From NCBI RefSeq assembly GCF_027533845.1, contig NZ_JAPZVN010000002.1, positions 558,001 through 622,000 on the forward strand: 64,000 nucleotides of DNA. The letters are read 5' to 3'. The notes under the pieces are model-generated. The model searched no databases. It was not told where the DNA came from and saw only the letters and a list, made by a program, of their open reading frames with translations. Position 1 is the stretch's first letter; each line of letters starts with the position of its first letter. The stretch comes from Streptomyces sp. RPT161 (lineage in GTDB: Bacteria > Actinomycetota > Actinomycetes > Streptomycetales > Streptomycetaceae). Positions 1 through 7,992 of this stretch are shown in pieces. The translations under genes were made by a program, and so were the position numbers.

Positions 1-1235
1 CCGGATACGCGTTCAACAAGGCGCACTCCTCCGCGTACGGGCTGGTCACCTACTGGACCGCGTATCTGAAGGCCAACTACCCGGCCGAGTACATGTCCGC
101 GCTGCTCACCTCGGTGCGCGACGACAAGGACAAGTCGGCGGTCTACCTCAACGAGTGCCGCCGCATGGGTATCAAGGTGCTCCCGCCGAACGTCAATGAG
201 TCGGACGCGAACTTCACCGCCCAGGGTGATGACACGATCCTGTTCGGCCTCACCGCGGTGCGCAACGTGGGCCAGAACGTCGTGGATTCGATCATCCGCT
301 GCCGCAAGGCCAAGGGGAAGTACACCACTTTCCCCGACTTCCTGGACAAGGTCGAGGCGGTGGTGTGCAACAAGCGGACCGTCGAATCGCTGATCAAGGC
401 GGGCGCGTTCGACGAGATGGGGCACACCCGGCGCGGCCTGACCGAGCACTACGAAGCGATGATCGACAACGTGGTGCAGGTCAAGCGCAAGGAGGCCGAG
501 GGCCAGTTCGACCTCTTCGGCGGCATGGGCGACGACGACAAGGACGAGCCCGGTTTCGGGCTCGACGTCACCTTCTCCGACATCGAGTGGGACAAGGCGT
601 ATCTGCTCGCCCAGGAGCGCGAGATGCTCGGCCTGTACGTATCGGACCACCCGCTGTTCGGCATCGAGCACGTCCTCAACGACAAGACCGACGCCGCCAT
701 CGCCCAGCTGACCGGCGGTGACTACGCCGACGGCGCGATCGTCACCATCGGCGGCATCATCTCCGGCCTGCAGCGGAAGATGACCAAGCAGGGCAACGCC
801 TGGGCGATCGCCACCGTCGAGGACCTGGCCGGTTCCATCGACTGCATGTTCTTCCCGGCCACCTACCAGCTGGTGTCCACCCAGCTGGTCGAGGACGCGG
901 TGGTCTTCGTCAAGGGCCGCCTCGACAAGCGCGAGGACGTGCCCCGGCTGGTGGCGATGGAGCTCCAGGTCCCCGACCTGTCGGAGGCCTCCGCCAACGC
1001 CCCGGTGACCATCTCCATCCCCACCGTCAAGGTCACCCCGCCCCTGGTCGCCCGCCTCGGCGAGGTGCTGGACAGCCACCGGGGCAACACCGAGGTGCGA
1101 GTGCGGCTCCAAGGCGCCCGCAAGACCACCGTGCTGCGCCTGGACCGGCACCGGGTCGCCCCCGACCCGGCCCTGTTCGGTGACCTCAAGGCGCTGCTCG
1201 GCCCGGCCTGCCTGGGCGCCTCACAAGCCGGCTGA
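1..1235 (+). CDS. dnaE: DNA polymerase III alpha subunit, 3' part only
   Basis: C-terminal part of the replicative DNA polymerase. The window opens inside the gene; the reading frame begins at base 3 and is open to the left edge, so the ATG at 93 is not a real start. The segment FNKAHSSAYG at the left edge is typical of the end of the PolC/DnaE1 polymerase core, followed by the helix-hairpin-helix region and, from about base 735, an OB-fold stretch (GAIVTIGGIISG). It ends with a short actinobacterial tail before a strong hairpin terminator. Identity is secure from the family-specific sequence; the catalytic palm lies outside the window. Confidence 0.95.
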   Translation, partial: GYAFNKAHSSAYGLVTYWTAYLKANYPAEYMSALLTSVRDDKDKSAVYLNECRRMGIKVLPPNVNESDANFTAQGDDTILFGLTAVRNVGQNVVDSIIRCRKAKGKYTTFPDFLDKVEAVVCNKRTVESLIKAGAFDEMGHTRRGLTEHYEAMIDNVVQVKRKEAEGQFDLFGGMGDDDKDEPGFGLDVTFSDIEWDKAYLLAQEREMLGLYVSDHPLFGIEHVLNDKTDAAIAQLTGGDYADGAIVTIGGIISGLQRKMTKQGNAWAIATVEDLAGSIDCMFFPATYQLVSTQLVEDAVVFVKGRLDKREDVPRLVAMELQVPDLSEASANAPVTISIPTVKVTPPLVARLGEVLDSHRGNTEVRVRLQGARKTTVLRLDRHRVAPDPALFGDLKALLGPACLGASQAG

Positions 1236-1247
1236 CGCTCTCGGAAA

Positions 1248-1278
1248 GAGGGGCGCACCCCGTGCGGGTGCGCCCCTC
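1248..1278. terminator. Bidirectional hairpin terminator after dnaE
   Basis: A perfect 13-bp stem (GAGGGGCGCACCC and its complement) with a 5-nt loop CGTGC lies between the convergent dnaE and the small minus-strand gene. There is no T-tract, as is usual for high-G+C actinobacterial terminators. It can serve both genes. Confidence 0.8.
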
Positions 1279-1310
1279 AACGCGTGTGCGGCACCGGCCG
1301 GTTGACCGGC

Positions 1311-1484
1311 TCAGTTGTGACCGAAGCGCTTCTGCCGCCCCTTGCGCGCCATCGACATGGCCGTCAGGTCATCCCGGTGCGCTTCCAGGGAGACGTTCTT
1401 CGCGTCTTCCGCGCTGCGCTCGGCCGCGCTGCGGCTGCTCTCCGGCTGTCGGGCCGGCTTCTTGGTGTCCTTGTTCTTGGCCAC
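1311..1484 (-). CDS. Small basic hypothetical protein, 57 aa
   Basis: A 57-residue, highly charged soluble protein of unknown function. It starts with VAKNKDTKKPARQPESSRSA and ends with basic residues (ARKGRQKRFGHN); it has no Cys, no membrane segment and looks intrinsically disordered. The GTG start at 1484 is chosen because AGGAGG lies at ideal spacing just upstream; longer versions would read through this ribosome site. It is convergent with dnaE and shares its terminator. Short Lys/Arg-rich proteins of this kind are common next to dnaE in Streptomyces (from memory), but I cannot assign a role. Confidence 0.7.
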   Translation of the reverse strand: MAKNKDTKKPARQPESSRSAAERSAEDAKNVSLEAHRDDLTAMSMARKGRQKRFGHN

Positions 1485-1751
1485 GATCGTGCCTCCTGTG
1501 AGGATCCCGGACGACGGCCCGAGATGCGTGGGCGGCCCCGAGACGGCCCCCGGGACGGCTTCCCGGTGCGAACACAGACTTGCACGGGGGAACGGAAGTC
1601 GCATTTCGGGCGTTTGTCGGAGGGAAGGAAGGCCTCAATCCGGTATCCGCCACGCCGATGATCGAGTTCCGGCTCATATCCCAGGCGAGGTCGGGCAGAC
1701 TCAAGGCAACCTCGTGCCGGGGGCGACCTGATGTGGAAAAGAGGGTGGAAC

Positions 1752-2987
1752 GTGGACCGCTGCGTCGTCCTCGTGGACGCCGGCTATCTGCTCGGCGCCG
1801 CCGCGAGCCTGCTGGCCGGGGAACCCTCTCGGTCCCGGATCACCGTGGACCACGCCGCCGTCGTGCAGGGCCTGCGAGAACGTGCGGAACGCGAGACGGG
1901 CCAGCCCCTGCTGCGGATCTACTGGTTCGACGGCGCTCCCGACCGGGTGCCCCAACCCGAGCACCGGCGGCTGCGCGTGATGCCCCGGGTCACCGTACGG
2001 CTCGGCGCGCTGACCCGCACCGACGGGCGCTGGGCGCAGAAGGGCGTGGACGCCGCGATGCACGCGGAGCTGTCCGAGCTGGCCCGCAACCGTGCCTGCT
2101 CCGACGTGGTCCTGGTGACCGGGGACGGCGATCTGCTGCCCGGGATGATGTCCGCGAAGGAGCACGGCGTCGCCGTGCACCTGTGGGCCGTACAGGCGGC
2201 CGACGGGGACTACAACCAGTCGGAGGACCTGGTCGCCGAGGCCGATGAGCGCCGGGTGCTGGACCGCGAGTGGATCACCCAGGCGGTCCAGGCCCGCGAC
2301 ACCGGCGCGGTGTGCCCGCCGCCCGGGGCGCGCCCGGAGATCGCCGCGATCCTGTCCGCGCCGCTGCCGGAGTCCGCGATGCCCGGCCCCGCCGCCAAAC
2401 CACCCCGCCCCACGCAGCAACCCGAACCGGCCAAGAACGGACACGCCCCGGCGACCACGGAGCCCGGCGCAGCGAAGACCGGCGTGCCCACCCCGAAGGA
2501 CCTCGCCGGGCTCGGCGGTGGCCGGGGCCCCGCGGGCGGCCACCCCACCCCGCACCCGCCCGCCGCCGCCACCCTGCGCTGGTCGTCGGAGAAGGGCTGG
2601 ATCGAACGCGGCCCCGGCAGCGAGGCCGCCGACCCCGGGCTGCCCACCCTCGCCCAGCTCACCAGCGCCGAACAGCGCTGGGCCGACCGGGAAGAGGACA
2701 TCACCGCGGTCAGCGGCGACCCGTTCGAGGTCGGCCAGGTCTTCGCCCGCCGCTGGATCGACCGGCTGGGCGACTCCTCGGGGCTCCAGACGCTCTCCGC
2801 CGAGTACCCCCGGGTACCGCACCGCATCGACGGCGAACTGCTGCGTTACGCGGCCCGCTTCGGCCTGCTGGCGCACAAGGACGACCAGATCGACGAGCAT
2901 GACCGCTACGCCATCCGGGCGGGCTTCTGGCGCGAGGTCGACAGTCGATCCGCCGGGCCGCGCAGCGACCCCGCGCCATCCGCCTGA
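1752..2987 (+). CDS. NYN (PIN-like) domain protein
   Basis: Probable RNase-fold protein of 411 residues. The N-terminal about 180 residues form a NYN domain: an early hydrophobic strand ending in the acidic residue of VLVDAGYLLG (Asp9), a conserved KGVDAAMHAEL segment and VTGDGDLLPGM, supplying the acidic cluster that binds metal in this fold. A Pro/Ala-rich linker follows, then a second conserved C-terminal domain from about residue 265. NYN proteins are predicted nucleases acting on RNA; the substrate here is unknown. The GTG at 1752 is preferred over the upstream in-frame ATG at 1731 because GAGGGTGG lies just before it and the domain begins directly there. Confidence 0.8.
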   Translation: MDRCVVLVDAGYLLGAAASLLAGEPSRSRITVDHAAVVQGLRERAERETGQPLLRIYWFDGAPDRVPQPEHRRLRVMPRVTVRLGALTRTDGRWAQKGVDAAMHAELSELARNRACSDVVLVTGDGDLLPGMMSAKEHGVAVHLWAVQAADGDYNQSEDLVAEADERRVLDREWITQAVQARDTGAVCPPPGARPEIAAILSAPLPESAMPGPAAKPPRPTQQPEPAKNGHAPATTEPGAAKTGVPTPKDLAGLGGGRGPAGGHPTPHPPAAATLRWSSEKGWIERGPGSEAADPGLPTLAQLTSAEQRWADREEDITAVSGDPFEVGQVFARRWIDRLGDSSGLQTLSAEYPRVPHRIDGELLRYAARFGLLAHKDDQIDEHDRYAIRAGFWREVDSRSAGPRSDPAPSA

Positions 2988-3016
2988 CCGCAACCCAGGA
3001 CGCCCCGGTACTCTCT

Positions 3017-4033
3017 GTGCCCGTGAGTACGGGCACCAAATCGGCGGTGATGTGGACCGTCCGCGGGCTGGTCAAGAGCTACCCCGCCGGACGGACGCCA
3101 TGGCGCCGCCGGTCCGCCGGCGCGCCCGCGGCGGCGGTACGTGCCAACGACGGCATCGACCTCGACATCCGGCGCGGCGAGATCTTCGGGCTGCTCGGAC
3201 CCAACGGCGCGGGCAAGTCCACCCTGGTCCGCCAGCTCACCGGGCTGCTGCGACCGGACGCGGGCCACATCACCCTGCTCGGCCACGACCTGGTGGCCCA
3301 CCCCGAACGCGCCGCCCGGCTGATCGGCTACCTCGGCCAGGAGTCCACCGCCCTCGACGAGCTGACCGTCGCCCTGGCCGCCGAGACCACAGGCCGACTG
3401 CGCGGCCTCGACCTTCGTGCCGCACGTGCCGAGCGGGACGCCGTACTCGAGGAACTCGGCCTGGCCGACATCGCCCAGCGCCCGCTGAAGCGGCTGTCCG
3501 GCGGGCAGCGGCGGCTGGCCTGCTTCGCCGCCGCGCTGGTGGGGGAGCGCCCGGTGCTGGTCCTGGACGAGCCGACGACCGGGATGGACCCGGTGGCGCG
3601 GCGCGCCGTGTGGGCCGCCGTGGACCGCCGCCGCGCCGAACGCGGGACCACCGTGCTGCTGGTCACCCACAACGTCATCGAGGCCGAGACCGTGCTGGAC
3701 CGGGTCGCCGTCATCGACCGCGGCCGGGTCATCGCCTGCGACACCCCGGCCGGGCTGAAGGCGATGGTCGACGGGGACGTACGACTCGACCTGGTGTGGC
3801 GGGACCAGCCGCCGCTGGACCTGCCCGAGATCGCCGCGCTGCGCGAGCGCGCGGAGGCCGCCGGGCGGCGCTGGACGCTGCGGCTGCCCCAGGACCGGGC
3901 GCGGGCCGTGGTCGCCTCGGTCACCGCGGGACCGGCGTTCGCCGCGCTCGACGACTTCACGCTCGCCACGCCGAGCCTGGAGGACGTGTACCTGGCGCTC
4001 GGCGGAAGCCAGAAAGGACTGGTCAAGGCGTGA
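3017..4033 (+). CDS. ABC transporter ATP-binding protein
   Basis: ATPase of a two-gene ABC-2 type exporter. It shows Walker A GPNGAGKST (about residues 61-69), the signature LSGGQRR, Walker B LVLDEPTTGMD and the switch His in LLVTHN, all in order. About 100 residues after the nucleotide domain resemble the C-terminal extension of DrrA/NodI-type ATPases, which usually export drugs or lipids. Start codons GTG 3017 and GTG 3023 are both possible; there is no clear ribosome site, so translation may be leaderless. The stop overlaps the permease start by 4 bp (GTGA), so the two are translationally coupled. Substrate cannot be told from sequence. Confidence 0.9.
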   Translation: MPVSTGTKSAVMWTVRGLVKSYPAGRTPWRRRSAGAPAAAVRANDGIDLDIRRGEIFGLLGPNGAGKSTLVRQLTGLLRPDAGHITLLGHDLVAHPERAARLIGYLGQESTALDELTVALAAETTGRLRGLDLRAARAERDAVLEELGLADIAQRPLKRLSGGQRRLACFAAALVGERPVLVLDEPTTGMDPVARRAVWAAVDRRRAERGTTVLLVTHNVIEAETVLDRVAVIDRGRVIACDTPAGLKAMVDGDVRLDLVWRDQPPLDLPEIAALRERAEAAGRRWTLRLPQDRARAVVASVTAGPAFAALDDFTLATPSLEDVYLALGGSQKGLVKA

Positions 4034-4842
4034 CCACCGTGTCCGCTCCGAGGGTGCCGACGATGCGCGGCGCCGTGGAAGACGCCGCCGGGCTCGCGCC
4101 GCGCGCCCGGCTGTGGCCCGCGCTGTGCGCGGTGTACCGGGCCCAGCTGTCCCGGGCGAGGGTCGCCCGGATTCCGCTGCTGTTCGTGGCGACGTTCCAG
4201 TCCATCGGCATCATGGTCCTGATGCGCGGGGTGGTCTCCACCGGCTCCGACGCGGCTCGCGCGGTGGTCTCCGGCTCCAGCGTGCTGGTGGTGGCGTTCG
4301 TCGCGCTCAATCTGCTGGCCCAGTACTTCGGGCAGCTACGCGCGTCCGGCGGACTGGACCACTACGCCACGCTGCCGGTGCCCGCGGCCTCCGTGGTGCT
4401 GGGCGCGGCGGCGGCGTACGCGTCGTTCACCCTGCCCGGGACGGTGGTGACCGCGGCCGTCGGCTGTGTGCTGTTCCATCTGCCGCTCGGCGGGCTGTGG
4501 GTGCTCGGCGCGGTGGTGCCGCTCGCGGGCGCCGCGCTGTCCGGGCTGGGGGCGACGCTGGGGCTGCTCGCTCCGCGCCAGGAACTCGCCACGCTTTTCG
4601 GCCAGTTGGGCATGTCCGCCGCCCTGCTGCTCGGGGTGCTTCCGGCCGGGCACCTGCCCGGGCCGGTGGGCCTGGCTCGGGACGCGCTGCCGTCCACGTA
4701 CGGGGTGGAGGCCTTCGCCCGGACCTTCGGCGGGTCGCCGGACTGGGCCGCCGTGCTCGGTGATCTGTCGGTGTGCGCCGCGGTGGGCGTGGTGTCGCTG
4801 GCGGTGGCCACCTGGGCGTACCGCAGGGCGGCCTACCGCTGA
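4030..4842 (+). CDS. ABC-2 type transporter permease
   Basis: Membrane partner of the preceding ATPase, 270 residues. After a short cytoplasmic N-terminus there are about six hydrophobic segments, for example around IPLLFVATFQSIGIMVL and VVLGAAAAYASFTLPGTVVT, in the pattern of ABC-2 permeases. A conserved short amphipathic stretch (LPVPAASVVLG) precedes the third helix. The GTG start at 4030 overlaps the ATPase stop (GTGA). Together they form a simple exporter; no substrate-binding lipoprotein is nearby, which supports export rather than import. Confidence 0.88.
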   Translation: MTTVSAPRVPTMRGAVEDAAGLAPRARLWPALCAVYRAQLSRARVARIPLLFVATFQSIGIMVLMRGVVSTGSDAARAVVSGSSVLVVAFVALNLLAQYFGQLRASGGLDHYATLPVPAASVVLGAAAAYASFTLPGTVVTAAVGCVLFHLPLGGLWVLGAVVPLAGAALSGLGATLGLLAPRQELATLFGQLGMSAALLLGVLPAGHLPGPVGLARDALPSTYGVEAFARTFGGSPDWAAVLGDLSVCAAVGVVSLAVATWAYRRAAYR

Positions 4843-4891
4843 CCGCCGGGGCGTTCCGCGGTCGCACAGCCGGACCTGGCACGATAGGCGG

Positions 4892-5530
4892 GTGACCGCA
4901 CCGTTGAGCCCGCACGACCAGCAGCCCCCGAACCCGCCCGTCCCGGACGCGGACGGCGGCGGCGCGGACGAACAGCCCCGGCTGGGCCGGGAGCTGCGGG
5001 ACGCGGCGATCGCCGCGGTGGCGGTCGCGGTGTGCGGGGTGGTACTCGGACTGCTCTGGGAGCAACTGGCGCCGCAGGTGCCGCTGATCTCTGACGGCTC
5101 GGCCGTCTACCTGAAGAACTCCGAGGGCGAGCAGGCGGTCGGCGCCGACGGCTGGTTCGCGCTGATGGGCCTGGGCTTCGGCGTGCTCACCGCGGCGGCG
5201 GTCTTCTGGTGGCGGCGCGCCGGGGGCATCGCGGTGGTCATCGGGCTCGCCGTGGGCGCGGTGCTCGGCTCGCTGATCGCCTGGCGGCTGGGCGTGGCGC
5301 TCGGCCCGACGCAGAACGTGGTGGCGCACGCCAAGGCGGTCGGCCCCAACAAGGTCTTCTACGCCCCGCTGGAGCTGCGAGCCAAGGGCGCCCTGCTCGC
5401 CTGGCCGGTGGCCGCGATGGCCACCCTCCTCGCCCTCACCTCCGCCTTCGGCCCGCGCGACCCCCAGCCGCCGCAGCACTGGGACGGCTGGTCCGCGCCC
5501 AAGCCGCCTGGCGGCACCCCGGACCAGTGA
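4892..5530 (+). CDS. DUF2567 family membrane protein
   Basis: A 212-residue integral membrane protein of unknown function matching the Streptomyces DUF2567 family as I remember it. A proline-rich N-terminus is followed by a membrane segment, an extracytoplasmic stretch with the conserved VPLISDGSAVYLK and GADGWFALMG segments, and three further hydrophobic helices ending in FGPRDPQPPQ. The GTG at 4892 follows an AT-rich ACGATAGG stretch by a few bases, suggesting a leaderless start. It is convergent with the ferritin/VIT gene, with only 10 bp between the stops. Confidence 0.8.
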   Translation: MTAPLSPHDQQPPNPPVPDADGGGADEQPRLGRELRDAAIAAVAVAVCGVVLGLLWEQLAPQVPLISDGSAVYLKNSEGEQAVGADGWFALMGLGFGVLTAAAVFWWRRAGGIAVVIGLAVGAVLGSLIAWRLGVALGPTQNVVAHAKAVGPNKVFYAPLELRAKGALLAWPVAAMATLLALTSAFGPRDPQPPQHWDGWSAPKPPGGTPDQ

Positions 5531-5540
5531 CCGGTCAGGA

Positions 5541-6713
5541 TCAGACCGACCCGGTGCCGATGGCGTGCCCGATGCCGAAGACGGCCGCCGCCGCGCCCGC
5601 GCCGACCAGCAGCTGACGGGCGCCCGAGCGCACCGCGGCGCGCCCGTTGAGCAGGCCGAGCACCGCGCCGACGGTGAACAGCGCGCCGACGGCCAGCACG
5701 ACCGCGGCGACCAGCGCGGCCGGACCGGAGCCGAACAGATAGGGGAGCACGACCACCAGGGCGCCCAGGGCGAAGGCGACGAGGCTGGAGAGTGCCGCTG
5801 ACAACGGTGAGCCCAGCTCGTCCGGGTCGAGCCCGAGTTCCTCGCGGGCCATCGTGTTGAGGGCCGCCTCGTCGTCCTTCATGATCGTGGTCGCGACGCG
5901 CTCGGCCTCTTCCGCGTCCAGGCCCTTGGCCCGGTAGATCAGGGCGAGTTCCTCGGCCTCGGCCTCGGGGTCGTCGCGCAACTCGTCGGCCTCCAGCGCG
6001 ATCTCCCGTTCGTACGCCTCGCGCTGGCTGCGCATCGAGACGTACTCACCGGCGGCCATCGAGAACGCCCCGGCCAGCAGCCCGGCGACACCGGCGAACA
6101 GGATGGTCGAGCCCGCGGCGCCGGATCCGGCGAAGCCCATGACCAGCGCGGTGTTGGACACCAGGCCGTCGTTGACGCCGAACACCGCCGCGCGCAGCGC
6201 CCCGGAGCGGTCGCTGCGGTGCCACCGCTCCCGCCGGACGATTTCCCGGCCGCCCTCGGCGCCGGCCGCCGAGCCCTGCTCGCGCAACCAGGTCAGCACC
6301 CGGGCGTGCGAACGCTCGTCGACGGCCATGCCCGGCGCGGCGTCCGGGTCGTTCGCGTACAGGCCCGCGTCGGCGTGCTCGGCACGTTCCACCATCGGCA
6401 GCACCGCGTCCACCGAGAAGCGGCGGGCCAGCCAGGACAGCAGCCTGGTGCGCAGCCCTGCGCGGCCGGGGGCGGGGACGTGTTCGCCGAGGGCGCTGAG
6501 CTTGTCCGCCCAGTGCCTGGCGTGCCGCTCCTCGACCGCGGAGAGCTCCAGGAATATCTGCTGCCGTTCGCCGGTGGCACCGGCGGCCAGTCCCCGGTAG
6601 AGGGCGGCGCTGCGGCGCTCGGACTCCAGGGCGGCCCGGTACCGGGCGGCCGCCCGCCGGTCGGTGGGCGTGGGAGGTTCGGCGACGTGCGGTTCAGGGG
6701 TCTCGGCGTTCAT
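5541..6713 (-). CDS. Ferritin-like/VIT1 fusion (MbfA-type) iron transporter
   Basis: Fusion of an N-terminal ferritin-like four-helix domain (about residues 20-145; helices with ALESERRSAALYR and the metal-type motif VEERHARH) to a C-terminal VIT1/CCC1 membrane transporter (about 165-390; GVNDGLVSNTALVMG and SMAAGEYVSMRSQ are hallmark segments). In other bacteria the same architecture is MbfA, a membrane ferritin that exports iron and protects against iron and peroxide stress. The ATG at 6713 overlaps the stop of the upstream Fur-family gene by 4 bp (ATGA), so regulator and transporter are coupled in one operon. Direction of transport is inferred from MbfA, not shown here. Confidence 0.88.
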   Translation of the reverse strand: MNAETPEPHVAEPPTPTDRRAAARYRAALESERRSAALYRGLAAGATGERQQIFLELSAVEERHARHWADKLSALGEHVPAPGRAGLRTRLLSWLARRFSVDAVLPMVERAEHADAGLYANDPDAAPGMAVDERSHARVLTWLREQGSAAGAEGGREIVRRERWHRSDRSGALRAAVFGVNDGLVSNTALVMGFAGSGAAGSTILFAGVAGLLAGAFSMAAGEYVSMRSQREAYEREIALEADELRDDPEAEAEELALIYRAKGLDAEEAERVATTIMKDDEAALNTMAREELGLDPDELGSPLSAALSSLVAFALGALVVVLPYLFGSGPAALVAAVVLAVGALFTVGAVLGLLNGRAAVRSGARQLLVGAGAAAAVFGIGHAIGTGSV

Positions 6714-7153
6714 GGCGTGGTTCTCCCGCCAGGGGTCGTACCGGTGGTTCGGAGGCAGTCGTGGCAGATGCCGCGGAAGATGACCTGCGCCTCGTCGACG
6801 CGGCCCACGTCCTGGCCGGCGGTCAGGCAGGGCTTCGCGCCGACCAGGCAGGAGACGTCGCTGACCCGTCCACAGCGCCGGCAGACGAAGTGGTGGTGCC
6901 AGGTCTCGGCGAACTCGTAGACGGCCGCGCCCGGCCCGACGTCGGCGCGCAGCACCACGCCGAGTTCGGACAGCGTCACCAGGGCGTTGTACACGCTGGT
7001 CCTGGGCAGCGGCGTGCCGTGCTCGACGAGGTGCGCGTGCACCTCGTCGGCGGTGTGGTGGCCGCCCATCGCCCGCAGCGCCTCGGTGACCGCCAGCCGG
7101 GGCCGCGTGGCCCGCAGCCCGGCCGCCCGCAGCCGTTCGGCGACGTCCGTCAT
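6710..7153 (-). CDS. Fur-family metalloregulator
   Basis: A 147-residue Fur/PerR-type repressor. The N-terminal winged helix (TRPRLAVTEALRAMGGHHTA and LPRTSVYNALVTLSELG) is followed by the dimer/metal domain with the HHHF motif and two CXXC pairs (CRRC and CHDC) for structural zinc. Family members sense Fe, Zn, Mn, Ni or peroxide; the metal here cannot be read from sequence. Start ATG 7153 is chosen for its GGGGAGAG ribosome site. It is first in a two-gene operon with the ferritin/VIT gene, and a palindrome lies 25-39 nt upstream of its start, pointing to autoregulation. Confidence 0.92.
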   Translation of the reverse strand: MTDVAERLRAAGLRATRPRLAVTEALRAMGGHHTADEVHAHLVEHGTPLPRTSVYNALVTLSELGVVLRADVGPGAAVYEFAETWHHHFVCRRCGRVSDVSCLVGAKPCLTAGQDVGRVDEAQVIFRGICHDCLRTTGTTPGGRTTP

Positions 7154-7177
7154 CCGCGCTCTCCCCACCTGAGTTAT

Positions 7178-7192
7178 TTGGACAATATCCAA
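7178..7192 (-). promoter_or_regulatory. Palindromic operator candidate upstream of the fur-type gene
   Basis: TTGGACAATATCCAA is an inverted repeat with perfect 5-bp arms (TTGGA/TCCAA) around CAATA, in the only AT-rich patch of this gap. It sits where the promoter of the downstream regulator should be. It does not resemble the zinc (Zur) or nickel (Nur) boxes I know from Streptomyces. Binding by the adjacent Fur protein is inference. Confidence 0.5.
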
Positions 7193-7206
7193 GTTACACC
7201 CAGGCG

Positions 7207-7241
7207 AAAAAAGGCGGCGAGGAGCGGGAACTCCTCGCCGC
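7207..7241 (-). terminator. Rho-independent terminator of the bL37 gene
   Basis: Read on the minus strand: a perfect 11-bp stem GCGGCGAGGAG, a 6-nt loop, its complement, then C and a run of six T. This is a textbook intrinsic terminator downstream of the bL37 gene and separates it from the fur operon. Confidence 0.9.
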
Positions 7242-7303
7242 GATGGCGGTCGACCCCAACGACGTAGCCCCGCGGTCCTCAGCGAACCGCGACTACGAAG
7301 GGG

Positions 7304-7378
7304 TCATGCGGGCCGATGGCCGTGGTTGGCGTGGCGCTTCTTGAGCCGCCACTTCCGCTTACGGGTGCGCTTGGACAT
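7304..7378 (-). CDS. Large-subunit ribosomal protein bL37, 24 aa
   Basis: A 24-residue, extremely basic protein beginning MSKRTRKRKWRLKK and ending HANHGHRPA. It matches in length and pattern (KR-R-K near the start, ANHG-RP at the end) the actinobacterial ribosomal protein bL37 described from mycobacterial ribosomes, as I recall it. A GGAGGGAG ribosome site lies 9 nt before the ATG, and a T-tailed intrinsic terminator follows about 60 nt after the stop, so it has its own short transcript. It is too short for ordinary gene finders and easily missed. Confidence 0.78.
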   Translation of the reverse strand: MSKRTRKRKWRLKKRHANHGHRPA

Positions 7379-7483
7379 GGCACTCGCTCCCTCCGCGCGG
7401 CCGAGCGACCGCACTGTGCCCAGCGTGCGCCCATCGGGCGGGCCTGTCGAGACGACGGCCAGGCAACGCGCTCAGGCCCGCGC

Positions 7484-7975
7484 TCAGGCGCGGCCGATGG
7501 AAGCCGTCGAGGCGTTGGCGACCCGCACCAGGTCCTCCGGAGCCAGCTCCACCTCAAGCCCGCGGCGGCCCGCCGAGACGAAGACCGTGGGATGCCCGAG
7601 CGCCGAGGCGTCGACGACCGTGACCAGCCGTTTGCGCTGGCCCAGCGGCGAGATCCCGCCGCGCACGTACCCCGTGGTGCGCTCGGCGGCGGCCGGATCG
7701 GCCATCGCCGAACGCTTGCCGCCCACCGCCGCGGCCAGCGCCTTGAGGTCCAGCGATCCCGCGACCGGTACGACCGCCACCGTGAGCGCCCCGTCCACCT
7801 CCGCGACCAGTGTCTTGAAGACCCGCTCCGGCGTGACGCCCAACGCCCGCCAGGCCTCCTCGCCGTACGACGCGGCGGCCGGATCGTGTTCGTAGGAGTG
7901 CACGGTGAACGGCACTCCCGCCGCGGCCAGCGCGACCATCGCCGGAGTCCCTCCGGATTTCGCCTTCTTGGCCAA
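7484..7975 (-). CDS. ybaK: YbaK/EbsC-family aminoacyl-tRNA deacylase
   Basis: A 163-residue single-domain protein of the YbaK/ProX editing family, which hydrolyses mischarged tRNA (Cys-tRNA-Pro in YbaK). The segments RVFKTLVAEVDG, KALAAAVGGKRSAMADP, ERTTGYVRGGISPLGQ and TVFVSAGRRGLEVEL are those conserved in the family, including the Lys and the GGISP loop that shape the active site. It starts at ATG 7975, and the LON-domain gene ends 17 bp upstream, so they probably share a transcript. Exact tRNA specificity is inferred from YbaK. Confidence 0.9.
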   Translation of the reverse strand: MAKKAKSGGTPAMVALAAAGVPFTVHSYEHDPAAASYGEEAWRALGVTPERVFKTLVAEVDGALTVAVVPVAGSLDLKALAAAVGGKRSAMADPAAAERTTGYVRGGISPLGQRKRLVTVVDASALGHPTVFVSAGRRGLEVELAPEDLVRVANASTASIGRA

Positions 7976-7992
7976 CTCGCCCAGACCTCAGC

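Noticed and set aside
2245-4842. An 865-residue open frame covering the ABC ATPase and permease.
   Set aside because: Only its last 270 codons (from GTG 4030) encode the permease; the earlier part is a shadow of the NYN and ATPase genes.
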